Part shown: in pieces, positions 28,425 to 36,852 of the stretch
Layout: the number at the start of each line of letters is the position of its first letter
Position numbering within the stretch: position 1 is the first letter of the stretch
DNA from: Alphaproteobacteria bacterium
Lineage (GTDB): Bacteria > Pseudomonadota > Alphaproteobacteria > UBA8366 > Aestuariispiraceae
Length of the DNA: 64,000 nt
Direction of reading: 5' to 3'
NCBI GenBank assembly: GCA_030065235.1
Contig: JASJDC010000004.1
Coordinates: 62,001 to 126,000, forward strand
The notes under the pieces: model-generated
What the model saw: the letters and a program-made list of their open reading frames with translations, nothing else
The model's database searches: none
Told to the model about the DNA's origin: nothing
Made by a program: the position numbers and the translations under genes

Positions 28425-29930
28425 TCAACCCTGTTCGAACTTGACCACGACGAAACGCAGCGACCCGCCTTGGCTGATCAGCATCAGCACTGACTTACGG
28501 CCTTCTTCCCGCGCCTTCTGAACGCGATCGGCAACGTCGTCCGGCGTCGCGACCTTCTGCTGGTTGACCTCGACAATCACGTCGCCGGGCGCCAGTTCCT
28601 TGGCCTCCGCATCGCTGCCGCGATCGACGCCGGCGATCACCACGCCTTCGACTTCGTCGTCCAGATTGAAACGCTCACGCGCTTCGCCGTCCAGCGGCGC
28701 CAACGCCAGGCCCAGTTGATCGACGGTGGCCGGACCGGACCGGTCGCGCGGCGCGGACCGAAGCGAGGCCAGATCAACCTTCTCAAGCTGTCCCAGCGTG
28801 ACCTCGACCCGAACGATCTCGCCATCGCGCCAGACCTCGACAGGGACGGTCTGCCCGACCGCGGTGTCGGCGACCATACGCGGCAGTCGCCGGCTGTTCG
28901 GCACTTTGCGGCCGTCGAAGGTCAGGATGACATCGCCGGTTTCGACGCCCGCGACGCGCGCCGGGCTGTCCTGATGCACAGTCGAGACCAGCGCTCCGGC
29001 GGCTTCCGGCAGGTCGAGGCTGTCGGCGATCTCGTCGGTGACTTGCTGGATCGTGACGCCCAGCCAACCGCGCCGGGTCGAGCCGAATTCGCGCAACTGC
29101 CCAACGACCCGACTGGCCAGATTGGACGGCACAGCGAAGCCGATCCCGATCGAGCCGCCATTCGGCGAGAAGATCGCGGTGTTGATGCCGATCACTTCGC
29201 CATCCATGTTGAACAGCGGTCCGCCCGAATTGCCTTTGTTAATCGAGGCGTCGGTCTGAATGTAATTGTCATACGGTCCTGAATTGATGTCGCGGCCGCG
29301 CGCGGAAATGATCCCGGCCGTGACGGTGCCGCCGAAGCCCAAGGGATTGCCGATCGCGACAACCCAGTCGCCGACCCGCGCCGCGTCCGATTTGCCCCAG
29401 GGCACCGCCGGCAAAGCCGTGTCGGACTCGACCTTGAGCAACGCCAGATCGGTCTTGTCGTCTGCGCCGATTAGTTCCGCCGCCAGTTCGGTATTGTCCT
29501 GCAGCAGGACATAGATTTCCTCGGCGTCCTTGATGACATGGTTGTTGGTGACGATGTAGCCCTCGGAATCGATGATGAAGCCCGATCCCAGGGAGGTCGC
29601 GCGCCGCTGACGCTCAGGCATATTATCCCGGAAGCGGTCGAAGAACTCTTCGAAGCCCGGCGGCAGATTGAATTGTTCGTTTGGACCTCCAGCGCCGGAA
29701 ACGGTCGTTGCAGTGCGGATATTCACGACCGACGGCAGAAGCTCCTCCGCCAGATCGGCGAAACTGTCCGGCGCGCCCCGCGCGAAAGCCTGACCGGCGA
29801 AAGCCGCCAGCAGGATCGAGAACGCGACGAGCGCCGCCCACAGCCTTATGACAGCGCCATCCACGGCGCGCGCCCGAACGCGGGTCCTTTGACGATAGGG
29901 GCTCGTTCCATCTTGAAGAGACACGATCAT
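28425..29930 (-). CDS. degP: DegP/HtrA-family periplasmic serine protease
   Basis: A 501-residue protease-chaperone. An N-terminal signal segment (LWAALVAFSILLAAFAGQAFA) exports it. The catalytic triad is visible: His in VTNNHVIKD, Asp in DDKTDLALLK and Ser in NKGNSGGPLF. Two PDZ domains follow, the first around GWLGVTIQQVT and the second ending in KFEQG. It degrades misfolded periplasmic proteins. MIVSLQDG is the chosen start, but a GGAGG directly abutting it makes this uncertain. It lies downstream of hflK-hflC-DUF2065, a common quality-control cluster. Confidence 0.93.
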   Translation of the reverse strand: MIVSLQDGTSPYRQRTRVRARAVDGAVIRLWAALVAFSILLAAFAGQAFARGAPDSFADLAEELLPSVVNIRTATTVSGAGGPNEQFNLPPGFEEFFDRFRDNMPERQRRATSLGSGFIIDSEGYIVTNNHVIKDAEEIYVLLQDNTELAAELIGADDKTDLALLKVESDTALPAVPWGKSDAARVGDWVVAIGNPLGFGGTVTAGIISARGRDINSGPYDNYIQTDASINKGNSGGPLFNMDGEVIGINTAIFSPNGGSIGIGFAVPSNLASRVVGQLREFGSTRRGWLGVTIQQVTDEIADSLDLPEAAGALVSTVHQDSPARVAGVETGDVILTFDGRKVPNSRRLPRMVADTAVGQTVPVEVWRDGEIVRVEVTLGQLEKVDLASLRSAPRDRSGPATVDQLGLALAPLDGEARERFNLDDEVEGVVIAGVDRGSDAEAKELAPGDVIVEVNQQKVATPDDVADRVQKAREEGRKSVLMLISQGGSLRFVVVKFEQG

Positions 29931-30175
29931 CCTCCATTCAACTCTATGGCGCCGGTGACGGCGCTGCAGTCTGCTCATCCGAATATGTGGCCCCGGCGCG
30001 CGCCGATAGCACCCTGATCCGGTTCACATCACGGTATCTTTATGGTTTTACGCAGCGAGGCGCTCGTCCGATTTGGGCGTTTCGCCGCATTCCGCAAGGC
30101 AGCGCCGCGACAATACCAAATTATCGCCCCAATTGCGGCCATTCCAAGGCGGCGACACCGCTCGAACCGATCCAA

Positions 30176-30373
30176 TCAGCCGCGAATCAGCCAGATAATC
30201 GCCAAACCAACCACGGCGGCGATCAGGCCGCCGACGCGCAGGATTTGGCTGGGCGCCTGAAGAATTTGCGCCATGGCGCGTTTCATCGCCTCCGGCGCGG
30301 CGGCGTAGAGCAGCCCCTCAATAAAAAGGACGAGCCCCGCCGCAACAGCGAGACTCGTCCAGAGATCGTCCAT
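30176..30373 (-). CDS. DUF2065 family small membrane protein
   Basis: A 65-residue protein with two hydrophobic helices (about residues 8-24 and 45-62) joined by PEAMKRAMAQILQAPSQILRVGG. This is the DUF2065 (YjeT) pattern, and members are regularly found next to hflC. It lies 45 bases after hflC and before degP. Its function is unknown; the position suggests an accessory of the HflKC complex or of membrane protein turnover. The short length is normal for the family. Confidence 0.85.
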   Translation of the reverse strand: MDDLWTSLAVAAGLVLFIEGLLYAAAPEAMKRAMAQILQAPSQILRVGGLIAAVVGLAIIWLIRG

Positions 30374-30418
30374 GGCGGCGCTCTCTCGCCCAAAACGGAT
30401 TTGAGAGGCCGGCGGTGT

Positions 30419-31318
30419 TTAGTTCGCCGAAATCGGCCGGGCGGTTGGCCCGCCCTCTTCCGCAAAGAAGCGGAAGAAATCGCCCGCCGGCGGTCCGACA
30501 TAGGTCGTGGTCTGCGAGGTCAGACCCCGCTCCATCGCCTGCATCGAGCGCCAGAAATCGAAGAATTCGGGGTCGCGAGAGTAGGCGGAGTTGTAGATGG
30601 CCTGCGCCTGAGCGTCCCCCTCGCCGCGCAGGATCTCGGCGTCCTTACGCGCATCGGCGATGATGATCCGCTGTTGGCGGTCGGCGTCCGCGCGAATGGT
30701 CCGCGATTCCTTGTCACCCTCAGCGCGGAACTTCCGGGCCTCCTGCTCCCGCTGCGTCTGCATGCGGCGGAACACGGCGTTACTATTCTGCTCCGGCAGA
30801 TCGACCCGCTTCATCCGCACATCGGTGATTTTGATGCCGAATTCCTGGGCGTTCCGATTGGCCAAGGCGGTGCTTTGCGCCATCAGCGCCTCACGCTCCG
30901 CCGTCAAAACCCGCGACAGCGGCACGTCGCCCAAGACCTGACGCAGCGCCGAGTTGATGATGTTCGGCAGCCGCGCCCGCATCCCGGCGTCCGACCCGAC
31001 GGTCTGGAAGAACCGCAACGCATCGACGATCTGATATTTGGCGTAGGAATCGACCACCAACTGTTTCTGGTCGACAGTCGGGATTTCCTGCGGCTCGCCG
31101 TCAAAGCTCAAAAGCCGCTTCTCAAACACTTCGATCGTGTCCATGAACGGGATCTTGAAGTTTAAGCCAGGCGTTGTGATCACCCGGTTCGGCTCGCCGA
31201 ACCGCAGGACCAGAACCTGACGGTTTTCCCGCACGGTGAAGAAAGACGCAGAGGCGGCCAAGAGGATCACCCCAAGAAGAACCAAGCTGATCAGCAAACG
31301 AGGACTGGTCATCGTCAT
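30419..31318 (-). CDS. hflC: HflC, SPFH/band 7 regulator of FtsH protease
   Basis: A 299-residue SPFH protein with one N-terminal membrane anchor (LLISLVLLGVILLAASASF). QVLVLRFGEPNRVITTPGLNFKIPF begins the band 7 domain. REALMAQSTALANRNAQEFGIKITDVRMKRVDLPEQ and the following charged coiled coil (RTQREQEARKFRAEGDKE-like) are typical of HflC. With HflK it encloses FtsH in the membrane and limits its access to substrates. GGGAG lies close before the start, and hflK ends 8 bases upstream. Confidence 0.95.
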   Translation of the reverse strand: MTMTSPRLLISLVLLGVILLAASASFFTVRENRQVLVLRFGEPNRVITTPGLNFKIPFMDTIEVFEKRLLSFDGEPQEIPTVDQKQLVVDSYAKYQIVDALRFFQTVGSDAGMRARLPNIINSALRQVLGDVPLSRVLTAEREALMAQSTALANRNAQEFGIKITDVRMKRVDLPEQNSNAVFRRMQTQREQEARKFRAEGDKESRTIRADADRQQRIIIADARKDAEILRGEGDAQAQAIYNSAYSRDPEFFDFWRSMQAMERGLTSQTTTYVGPPAGDFFRFFAEEGGPTARPISAN

Positions 31319-31326
31319 TCTCCCTT

Positions 31327-32499
31327 CTACTGGCTCTCGATGCCGCCGGCGGCGCGTCCGGCCGGCGCGACCGGATCGGACCGGCGTTCCGTCAATCGAT
31401 CGAGGGGCAGATAGGGCACGACGCCCGACCCAGCGCCCTGACCGCTATCGTCAATCAGCACCTTGTCCATGTTCGACAGGATTTCCTCCATGGTCTGCAG
31501 ATAGATGCGGCGTTTGGTGATCTCTTTCTCATTTACATATTCGTTGTAAATCGAGATAAAGCGCTCGGCGTCACCGGTCGCCGCCGCGATCCGCTCTTGC
31601 TTATAGGCTTCGGACGCTTGGATAATTTGTTGCGCCTGACCTTCCGCGCGCTGCGTCACCTCGTTCAAATAGGCGGTCGCCTCGTTGATCGCGCGTTCGG
31701 CGTCGGCCCGCGCGGCTTGCACGTCGCGGAAAGCGTCGATCACCTGAGAAGGTGGATCGACCTTCTGAATCTGCACGTTTGTGACGGCGATTCCCGACTC
31801 GTAGTCGTCCAGGATCGATTGCACCAACTCTTGCGTCTCGCCGGCGATCTGACCGCGGCCGACGGTTCGCGCGAATTCGAAATCGCGCTGGCCGATGATC
31901 TCGCGGATCGCCGCCTCCGCGGCGTTGCGGACCGTTTCCTCGGGATCGACGACGTTGAAGAGATAATCGCCCGCGTCCGAAATCTGCCAGAACACAACCG
32001 CCTGGATGTCGATGATATTCTCGTCGCCGGTCAGCATCAGGCTGTCTTGCCCGCGATTGCTCCGCGCGCCGGTGCGCACGCCAAGCTGCTCCTGGTTCAC
32101 ATCGGTGACCCGAGGCTTGATCACTTCGCCGATCGGGGCCGGCACATTATATTGCAGGCCCGGGCTGGTCGTCTCGTTCAGTTTGCCAAAGACCAGCTCG
32201 ACACCCTGTTCGTTCGGCTCGACCTGATAGAAACCGGTCGCCAGCCAGCCGGCGACCAACAAAACGCCGATAATCAGAATGCCCTTGGGACCGCCGACGC
32301 CGCCGGGGAGCATTTTCTTGAGACTCTCCTGGCCGCGCCGCACCGCTTCTTCGATATCGGGCGGCTGACGATTGCCGCCGCCGCCGCCACCGCCAGAGGG
32401 ACGACCCCAAGGGCTCTGACCGCCCCCGCCGCCGGACCCTTTTCCGCCGCCGCCGCCCCAAGGACCGCCGCCGCCCCCTGTATTATTCTGCCAAGGCAT
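31327..32499 (-). CDS. hflK: HflK, SPFH/band 7 regulator of FtsH protease
   Basis: A 390-residue partner of HflC. A glycine-rich N-terminal cytoplasmic tail (about residues 5-50, runs of up to seven Gly) precedes a membrane anchor (GILIIGVLLVAGWLATGFY) and the SPFH domain (VEPNEQGVELVFGKLNETTSPGL). AYLNEVTQRAEGQAQQIIQASEAYKQERI forms the coiled coil. It is first in the hflK-hflC operon and divergent from mrp across a 277-base gap. The glycine-rich tail is a known feature of HflK. Confidence 0.95.
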   Translation of the reverse strand: MPWQNNTGGGGGPWGGGGGKGSGGGGGQSPWGRPSGGGGGGGNRQPPDIEEAVRRGQESLKKMLPGGVGGPKGILIIGVLLVAGWLATGFYQVEPNEQGVELVFGKLNETTSPGLQYNVPAPIGEVIKPRVTDVNQEQLGVRTGARSNRGQDSLMLTGDENIIDIQAVVFWQISDAGDYLFNVVDPEETVRNAAEAAIREIIGQRDFEFARTVGRGQIAGETQELVQSILDDYESGIAVTNVQIQKVDPPSQVIDAFRDVQAARADAERAINEATAYLNEVTQRAEGQAQQIIQASEAYKQERIAAATGDAERFISIYNEYVNEKEITKRRIYLQTMEEILSNMDKVLIDDSGQGAGSGVVPYLPLDRLTERRSDPVAPAGRAAGGIESQ

Positions 32500-32776
32500 A
32501 TGCTCAACCCGTTGTCATGAAATGGACCTGTGCGCGTTCGTGCGCGCTAGACTGCAAATGATGTCGCGCAGCCCCATTGCAAGGAAAGAACGCGTGTTCT
32601 CTCGCAGCAAAAGGCCGCAGCGTGTTTCTCTTTTGCGTCCGGCGCGCGAGACATATATGTCCAGCGGTCCGGAATGGCAAAGCCCGATCGCCGCAAATGG
32701 GCGCACGGCGGGCGCGGCGCCGCGCCGGAGAGCATCCGCTGTCCTTGTTCTGTCCCTCAATCGCCCGGATGAACCG

Positions 32777-33907
32777 ATGTCGGAAGTTACCGAAACGCTT
32801 GTGATGGAAGTGCTGGCCACGGTCGTCGGACCGGACGGAAGAAGAACGCTGACGGAAGCCGGCATGATTTCCGGCGTCGCGATCAAAGAGCGGAACGTCC
32901 AGTTCTCGATCGAGATCGACCCGAAAGACGCCGACCGGATGGAGCCGATCCGCAAAGCGGCGGAAGCGGCGGTGGATGGGCTCGACGGCGTATTATCGGT
33001 CACCGCCATCCTGACGGCCGAGCGCGCCGCGCCGTCGGCGCCGAGCGGCGACGGCGCAAAAGCCGCTGATGCGCCGCCGCGTCCGGGACGAAAATCAGGA
33101 CCGACCGGCGTCGCCAACATCGTTGCGGTCGCCAGCGGCAAAGGCGGCGTCGGCAAATCGACGACGGCGGTGAATCTGGCCCTGGCGCTGAAAGACCTGG
33201 GACTGCGCATCGGCCTGTTGGACGCCGACGTCTTCGGACCGAGCCAGCCGCGCATGCTGGGCATCTCCGGCCGGCCGAACAGCCCCGACGGCAAAGTGTT
33301 GGAGCCGATGGAGAATTTCGGCGTCAAGGCGATGTCGATCGGATTCCTGATCTCAGAGGATCAGCCGGTCGTCTGGCGCGGACCGATGGTGATGGGCGCG
33401 CTGCAGCAGATGCTGGCCGACGTCGCCTGGGGCGAGCTGGATGTCTTGATCGTCGACATGCCGCCGGGCACCGGCGACGCACAACTGACCATGGCGCAGA
33501 ACACGCCGCTGGCGGGCGCCGTCATCGTCTCGACGCCGCAGGACATCGCCCTGATCGATGCGCGCAAAGGCCTGAATATGTTCCGCAAGGTCGATGTCCC
33601 TGTTCTCGGGATCATCGAGAATATGAGCGTTTATGTGTGCCCGAGCTGCGGCCACGAGGCGCATATCTTCGGCCATGGCGGGGCGCGCCGGGAAGCCGAA
33701 TCTCTGGCGGTCGATTTCCTCGGCGAGATTCCATTGGATATCGACATTCGGACCCATGCGGATGACGGCGACCCGATCGTCATCGCCAAACCCGACAGCC
33801 CGCATACCAAAGCCTACCGCGATATCGCGACGACGATCTGGTCGAAACTGTCCGGCGAGGCGGCCGAAAGCGTCCGCCGTGCGGCGCCCTCGATCGTGGT
33901 CGAATAG
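32777..33907 (+). CDS. mrp: Mrp/ApbC iron-sulfur cluster carrier ATPase
   Basis: A 376-residue P-loop ATPase that carries [4Fe-4S] clusters. An N-terminal MIP18-like domain (about residues 5-80) is joined by an Ala/Pro-rich linker to the ATPase domain with VASGKGGVGKSTTAVNLA (deviant Walker A), LLDADVFGPSQPRMLG and VDMPPGTGDAQLTMAQ. The CPSCG motif binds the cluster. ATG at 32777 is chosen because the MIP18 domain begins there; upstream in-frame codons have no family similarity. Divergent from hflK. Confidence 0.93.
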   Translation: MSEVTETLVMEVLATVVGPDGRRTLTEAGMISGVAIKERNVQFSIEIDPKDADRMEPIRKAAEAAVDGLDGVLSVTAILTAERAAPSAPSGDGAKAADAPPRPGRKSGPTGVANIVAVASGKGGVGKSTTAVNLALALKDLGLRIGLLDADVFGPSQPRMLGISGRPNSPDGKVLEPMENFGVKAMSIGFLISEDQPVVWRGPMVMGALQQMLADVAWGELDVLIVDMPPGTGDAQLTMAQNTPLAGAVIVSTPQDIALIDARKGLNMFRKVDVPVLGIIENMSVYVCPSCGHEAHIFGHGGARREAESLAVDFLGEIPLDIDIRTHADDGDPIVIAKPDSPHTKAYRDIATTIWSKLSGEAAESVRRAAPSIVVE

Positions 33908-33980
33908 GCCCGCGCCTTGTTGGCGGCGGTGTGATAAAGGTGAAGGATCGCGCTGAGAACAAGGAGCGCCGCGTACAGCC

Positions 33981-34892
33981 ATGATCCGGATCGCGCAGAT
34001 AGACCGGCTGTCCCAATTCGTCCGCCTTGTCCGACGGGGCGCCGCGATCGCAGCCCTTGCGCTTTGGCCGATTGTCGGCGCGACCGCCGCGTTCGCCCAG
34101 CCGGACTCACGCGATCTTCTGCGCGCCTTCAATAAAGAGCGGGAGTCGCGGCGGCTGCCGCAACTGACCCAAGACCCGCGCCTGGCCCGCGCCGCCGACC
34201 GGATCGCCCGCGCCATCGGTCAGGGCCAGGGCGTCGAACGCGGCGATAACGCCGAATGCGCGGCGATAGACGACGCCGGATTTCCCTGTCCCGGGGTCAT
34301 TCGCCTCTACGCCTTGAATGGCGGCGAAGCGGATCAGGCCGCCCGCTTCCTGTTCGAAAGCCGCAAGACAGGCCCCAGCGCGCTGACCGTCGAGCATCGG
34401 CATATCGGGGTCGGCGGCGTGTCGACGCCAGGCGGCGGCGTCTCTTGGGTGGTGCTGATCGGTCAACCGCCGGCCCCGGCGCCGCGATCCTGGCGCCGCG
34501 ACGTCTTGGCGGAGATCAACGCTTTCCGACGCCAATACGGCCTCATTCCGCTGACGCTCGCCCCGCTCTTGAACGAGGCGGCGCAGCGGCATGCGGACGA
34601 TATGGCCTATAACGATTATGTCGCCCATCTGACGCCGGACGGGCGCGACCCCGGCGCGCGCGCCTCGGCGACCGGCTATCAATGGGCCCTAATCGTCGAG
34701 AATCTGGCGAACGGACAGCCGACCCCGGCGGAAGCGGTCGACGCCTGGAAGAAATCCGACAGCCACCGCCGGGCCATGCTGAACCGCCAGGTCACGGAAG
34801 CCGGGATCGGCTACCGCTTCATCCAGAATGACCGCGGCGCCGTCCGCAGCTTCCACTATTGGGCGCTGAGCATGGGCCTGCCGCAATCGTAA
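33981..34892 (+). CDS. Secreted CAP-domain protein with a degenerate second CAP copy
   Basis: A 303-residue exported protein. The signal peptide is about residues 1-40 (GAAIAALALWPIVGATAAFA before QPDSRD). The C-terminal half is a good CAP/SCP domain: LAEINAFRRQYGLIPLTLAPLLNEAAQRHADDMAYNDYVAH, ENLANGQPTPAEAVDAWKKSDSHRRAMLN and YWALSMG. The N-terminal half begins similarly (LLRAFNKERESRRLPQLTQDPRLARAADRIARAIG) but lacks the HxxxM and SxxHR core, so it looks like an eroded tandem copy. Function unknown; CAP proteins are extracellular and varied. It follows mrp by 73 bases. Confidence 0.78.
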   Translation: MIRIAQIDRLSQFVRLVRRGAAIAALALWPIVGATAAFAQPDSRDLLRAFNKERESRRLPQLTQDPRLARAADRIARAIGQGQGVERGDNAECAAIDDAGFPCPGVIRLYALNGGEADQAARFLFESRKTGPSALTVEHRHIGVGGVSTPGGGVSWVVLIGQPPAPAPRSWRRDVLAEINAFRRQYGLIPLTLAPLLNEAAQRHADDMAYNDYVAHLTPDGRDPGARASATGYQWALIVENLANGQPTPAEAVDAWKKSDSHRRAMLNRQVTEAGIGYRFIQNDRGAVRSFHYWALSMGLPQS

Positions 34893-34922
34893 CGCCGAGC
34901 CACGGGCCCGCCGGGGCGCGGC

Positions 34923-35603
34923 TTATGCAGTTGTATCGATCGGCTTGTGATCTTCGGGCGGCGCGGCCCCCGGTTTCGGCCCGCCCTTCGCCACCACGAC
35001 CATCGCCGCACGCAACAGCCGGTCATGCATCATATAGCCCGGCTGCAGCGTCTGAACGATGGCCCCGGCCGGCTGATCGGGCATTTCCAGCTCCGACATC
35101 GCCTGATGCACTTCATAGGAGAAGCGCTCGCCCGCTTCCGGGTCGATCTGTTTGACGCCAAATCGGGCGAAGGCGTCCAAGAATTGCTTCGCGACCATCT
35201 CGACGCCCGTGGAGATGTTGTTTAGAGCCTCGTTTTCCTCACGCTGGTCCGGGGTCACCGACTGAACGGCGCGGCCAAGATTGTCCAGGACCGGTAATAA
35301 CTCCTTCGCCAGCCCGCTGGGCCCATATTTGGCGGCGTCTTGGCGGTCTTTTTCCGCGCGGCGGCGCGTGTTCTCGACCTCCGCCAGCGCCCGCATCAAC
35401 CGGTCCTTTAGCTGGGCGTTTTCGGCCTGCAAAGCATCAAGGGGATCATCGACCGCGTCATCAGCCGGATGGGCGGCCGGATCGGCGGCCTGATCCTGGG
35501 TCGCTTCCGCTTGGTCTTCCGGCTCTGTCGTTTCCTCCGCAGCGCCCGCGGCCGTCGCGTCTTCCGCGCCCGTTTCCGGATTTTTCTCGTCTTCGCTCAT
35601 CAT
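34923..35603 (-). CDS. grpE: GrpE nucleotide exchange factor for DnaK
   Basis: A 226-residue protein. An acidic, Ala/Glu-rich N-terminal tail of about 55 residues is followed by a long coiled coil (ALQAENAQLKDRLMRALAEVENTRRRAEKD) and the conserved beta domain GVKQIDPEAGERFSYEVHQAMSE-PGYMMHDRLLRAAMVVVAKG. It releases ADP from DnaK. hrcA is not adjacent as in many alphaproteobacteria; the divergent neighbour is an HpcH/HpaI aldolase, and no CIRCE element is visible. The start may be either of the two adjacent Met codons. Confidence 0.95.
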   Translation of the reverse strand: MMSEDEKNPETGAEDATAAGAAEETTEPEDQAEATQDQAADPAAHPADDAVDDPLDALQAENAQLKDRLMRALAEVENTRRRAEKDRQDAAKYGPSGLAKELLPVLDNLGRAVQSVTPDQREENEALNNISTGVEMVAKQFLDAFARFGVKQIDPEAGERFSYEVHQAMSELEMPDQPAGAIVQTLQPGYMMHDRLLRAAMVVVAKGGPKPGAAPPEDHKPIDTTA

Positions 35604-35781
35604 ATTCCAAGCCTAATTGTCATACTGTCCGGCGCGCGGTTGTCGCCGGACCGCTCGCGGACGGTTATGTGGGCGATCCCGGCCCGAACTGCAAGCGCAA
35701 CGGCGCAGGCCTTGGGTCGGCTTACGGCTTGCCAGCATGACCGGCGCTTGCAACAGTCGCTCGCGATCACGGGAGAAACAG

Positions 35782-36540
35782 ATGCGTAAGAATCCCCTGA
35801 AAGAAATTTGGGCCTCGGGCGGCGTGGTGAGGAACACCTTTCTCGCCCTGGACAGCACCATGTCGGCGGAAGGGGCCGCCAGCCTGGGCTGGGACGCGGT
35901 CACCGTCGATCTGCAACACGGCTTCGCCGACGAACGCACAGCCCGCCAGATGTTTCAGGCCATTTCCGCCCAGAAAGCGACGCCGCTGGCGCGGGTCGCT
36001 TGGAACGATCCGGCGAAGATCATGCGGCTGTTGGATGATGGCTGCTACGGCTTGATCTGTCCGATGGTCAACACCGCGGAAGAAGCGGCGGCTTTTGTGA
36101 AAAGCAGCAAGTATCCGCCGCTCGGCGCACGCAGCTACGGGCCGCAGCGCGGCTTCCTCTATGGCGGGCCCGATTATGCGGCCAAGGCGAATGAGACAGT
36201 GATCAATCTGGCGATGATCGAAACCGCCGAGGCGCTGAGCAATCTGCCGGCGATCGCCGCGACGCCGGGGATCGACGGGGTCTATATCGGCCCGTCAGAC
36301 CTCGCGATCAGCCTGGGAGAGCCGCCCGCCGGCGTCCCGACGATCCCGCGCGTAGTGGAGGCGATCGAAGCCATCCTGCGCGGCGCGAAACAAGCGGGCG
36401 TCGTCACCGGGCTGCATTGCGGCACGGCGGAGATGGCGGCGGAATGGGCTGCGAAAGGCTTTGATATGGTCACGGTCGGCTCAGACTACACAGCCATGAT
36501 GGCGCATATGGCGCAGAGCCTGAGGACGCTCGACGGGTAG
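35782..36540 (+). CDS. HpcH/HpaI-family class II aldolase
   Basis: A 252-residue TIM-barrel aldolase/citrate lyase. GWDAVTVDLQHGFADE, ICPMVNTAEEAAAFV, SYGPQRG, MIETAEALSNLPAIAATPGIDGVYIGPSDLAISLG carry the metal-binding Glu and Asp of the HpcH/HpaI family. Such enzymes cleave 4-hydroxy-2-oxo acids, for example in homoprotocatechuate or sugar-acid breakdown. Nothing around it fixes the substrate. GGGAG precedes the ATG at 35782. It is a stand-alone gene between grpE and a small lipoprotein gene. Confidence 0.85.
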   Translation: MRKNPLKEIWASGGVVRNTFLALDSTMSAEGAASLGWDAVTVDLQHGFADERTARQMFQAISAQKATPLARVAWNDPAKIMRLLDDGCYGLICPMVNTAEEAAAFVKSSKYPPLGARSYGPQRGFLYGGPDYAAKANETVINLAMIETAEALSNLPAIAATPGIDGVYIGPSDLAISLGEPPAGVPTIPRVVEAIEAILRGAKQAGVVTGLHCGTAEMAAEWAAKGFDMVTVGSDYTAMMAHMAQSLRTLDG

Positions 36541-36594
36541 ACGGCGCCGGGAACGCCAGCGCCGACCCCGATCACCCGAAATCGGCGACCGCCG

Positions 36595-36759
36595 TCAATC
36601 GGGCAGGGTAATCTTGAAGACGCCGTCCTCGCCGGTCAGCAAGCCCCGCTCGCCCTCTTTCAAGCCGCGCGGATCGGTATCTTCGGCGATCGGCTCGAAC
36701 TTGCCGAGACATCCGGCCGCGCCCATCAGCACGATGACGAAGACCAGCGCGCGCGTCAT
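36595..36759 (-). CDS. Small putative lipoprotein
   Basis: A 54-residue peptide with a short signal sequence and lipobox MGAAGC (about residues 12-17), placing a lipidated Cys at residue 17. The 37-residue remainder (KFEPIAEDTDPRGLKEGERGLLTGEDGVFKITLPD) is acidic and matches no family I know. GGAGG lies 5 bases before ATG 36759, which makes translation plausible. It is downstream of the porin on the opposite side of a 93-base gap. Function unknown. Confidence 0.6.
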   Translation of the reverse strand: MTRALVFVIVLMGAAGCLGKFEPIAEDTDPRGLKEGERGLLTGEDGVFKITLPD

Positions 36760-36852
36760 CCCATTCCTCCGATCCTGCAGCACCTTCACCACTAAGTTAG
36801 GCAAAGCGGCCGCGTCTCACCAGACCCGGCCTGCTCTGTCCGCTTTTCCCGG

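Noticed and set aside
32340-32490. Tandem repeat or minisatellite
   Set aside because: The repetitive CCGCCG runs encode the glycine-rich N-terminal tail of HflK, a known low-complexity region.
32522-32776. N-terminal extension of the mrp reading frame
   Set aside because: The frame is open upstream, but the residues are Arg/Pro-rich with no family match, and the MIP18-like domain begins at 32777.
35604-35781. CIRCE/HrcA element before grpE
   Set aside because: No TTAGCACTC-N9-GAGTGCTAA-like repeat is present in the gap.
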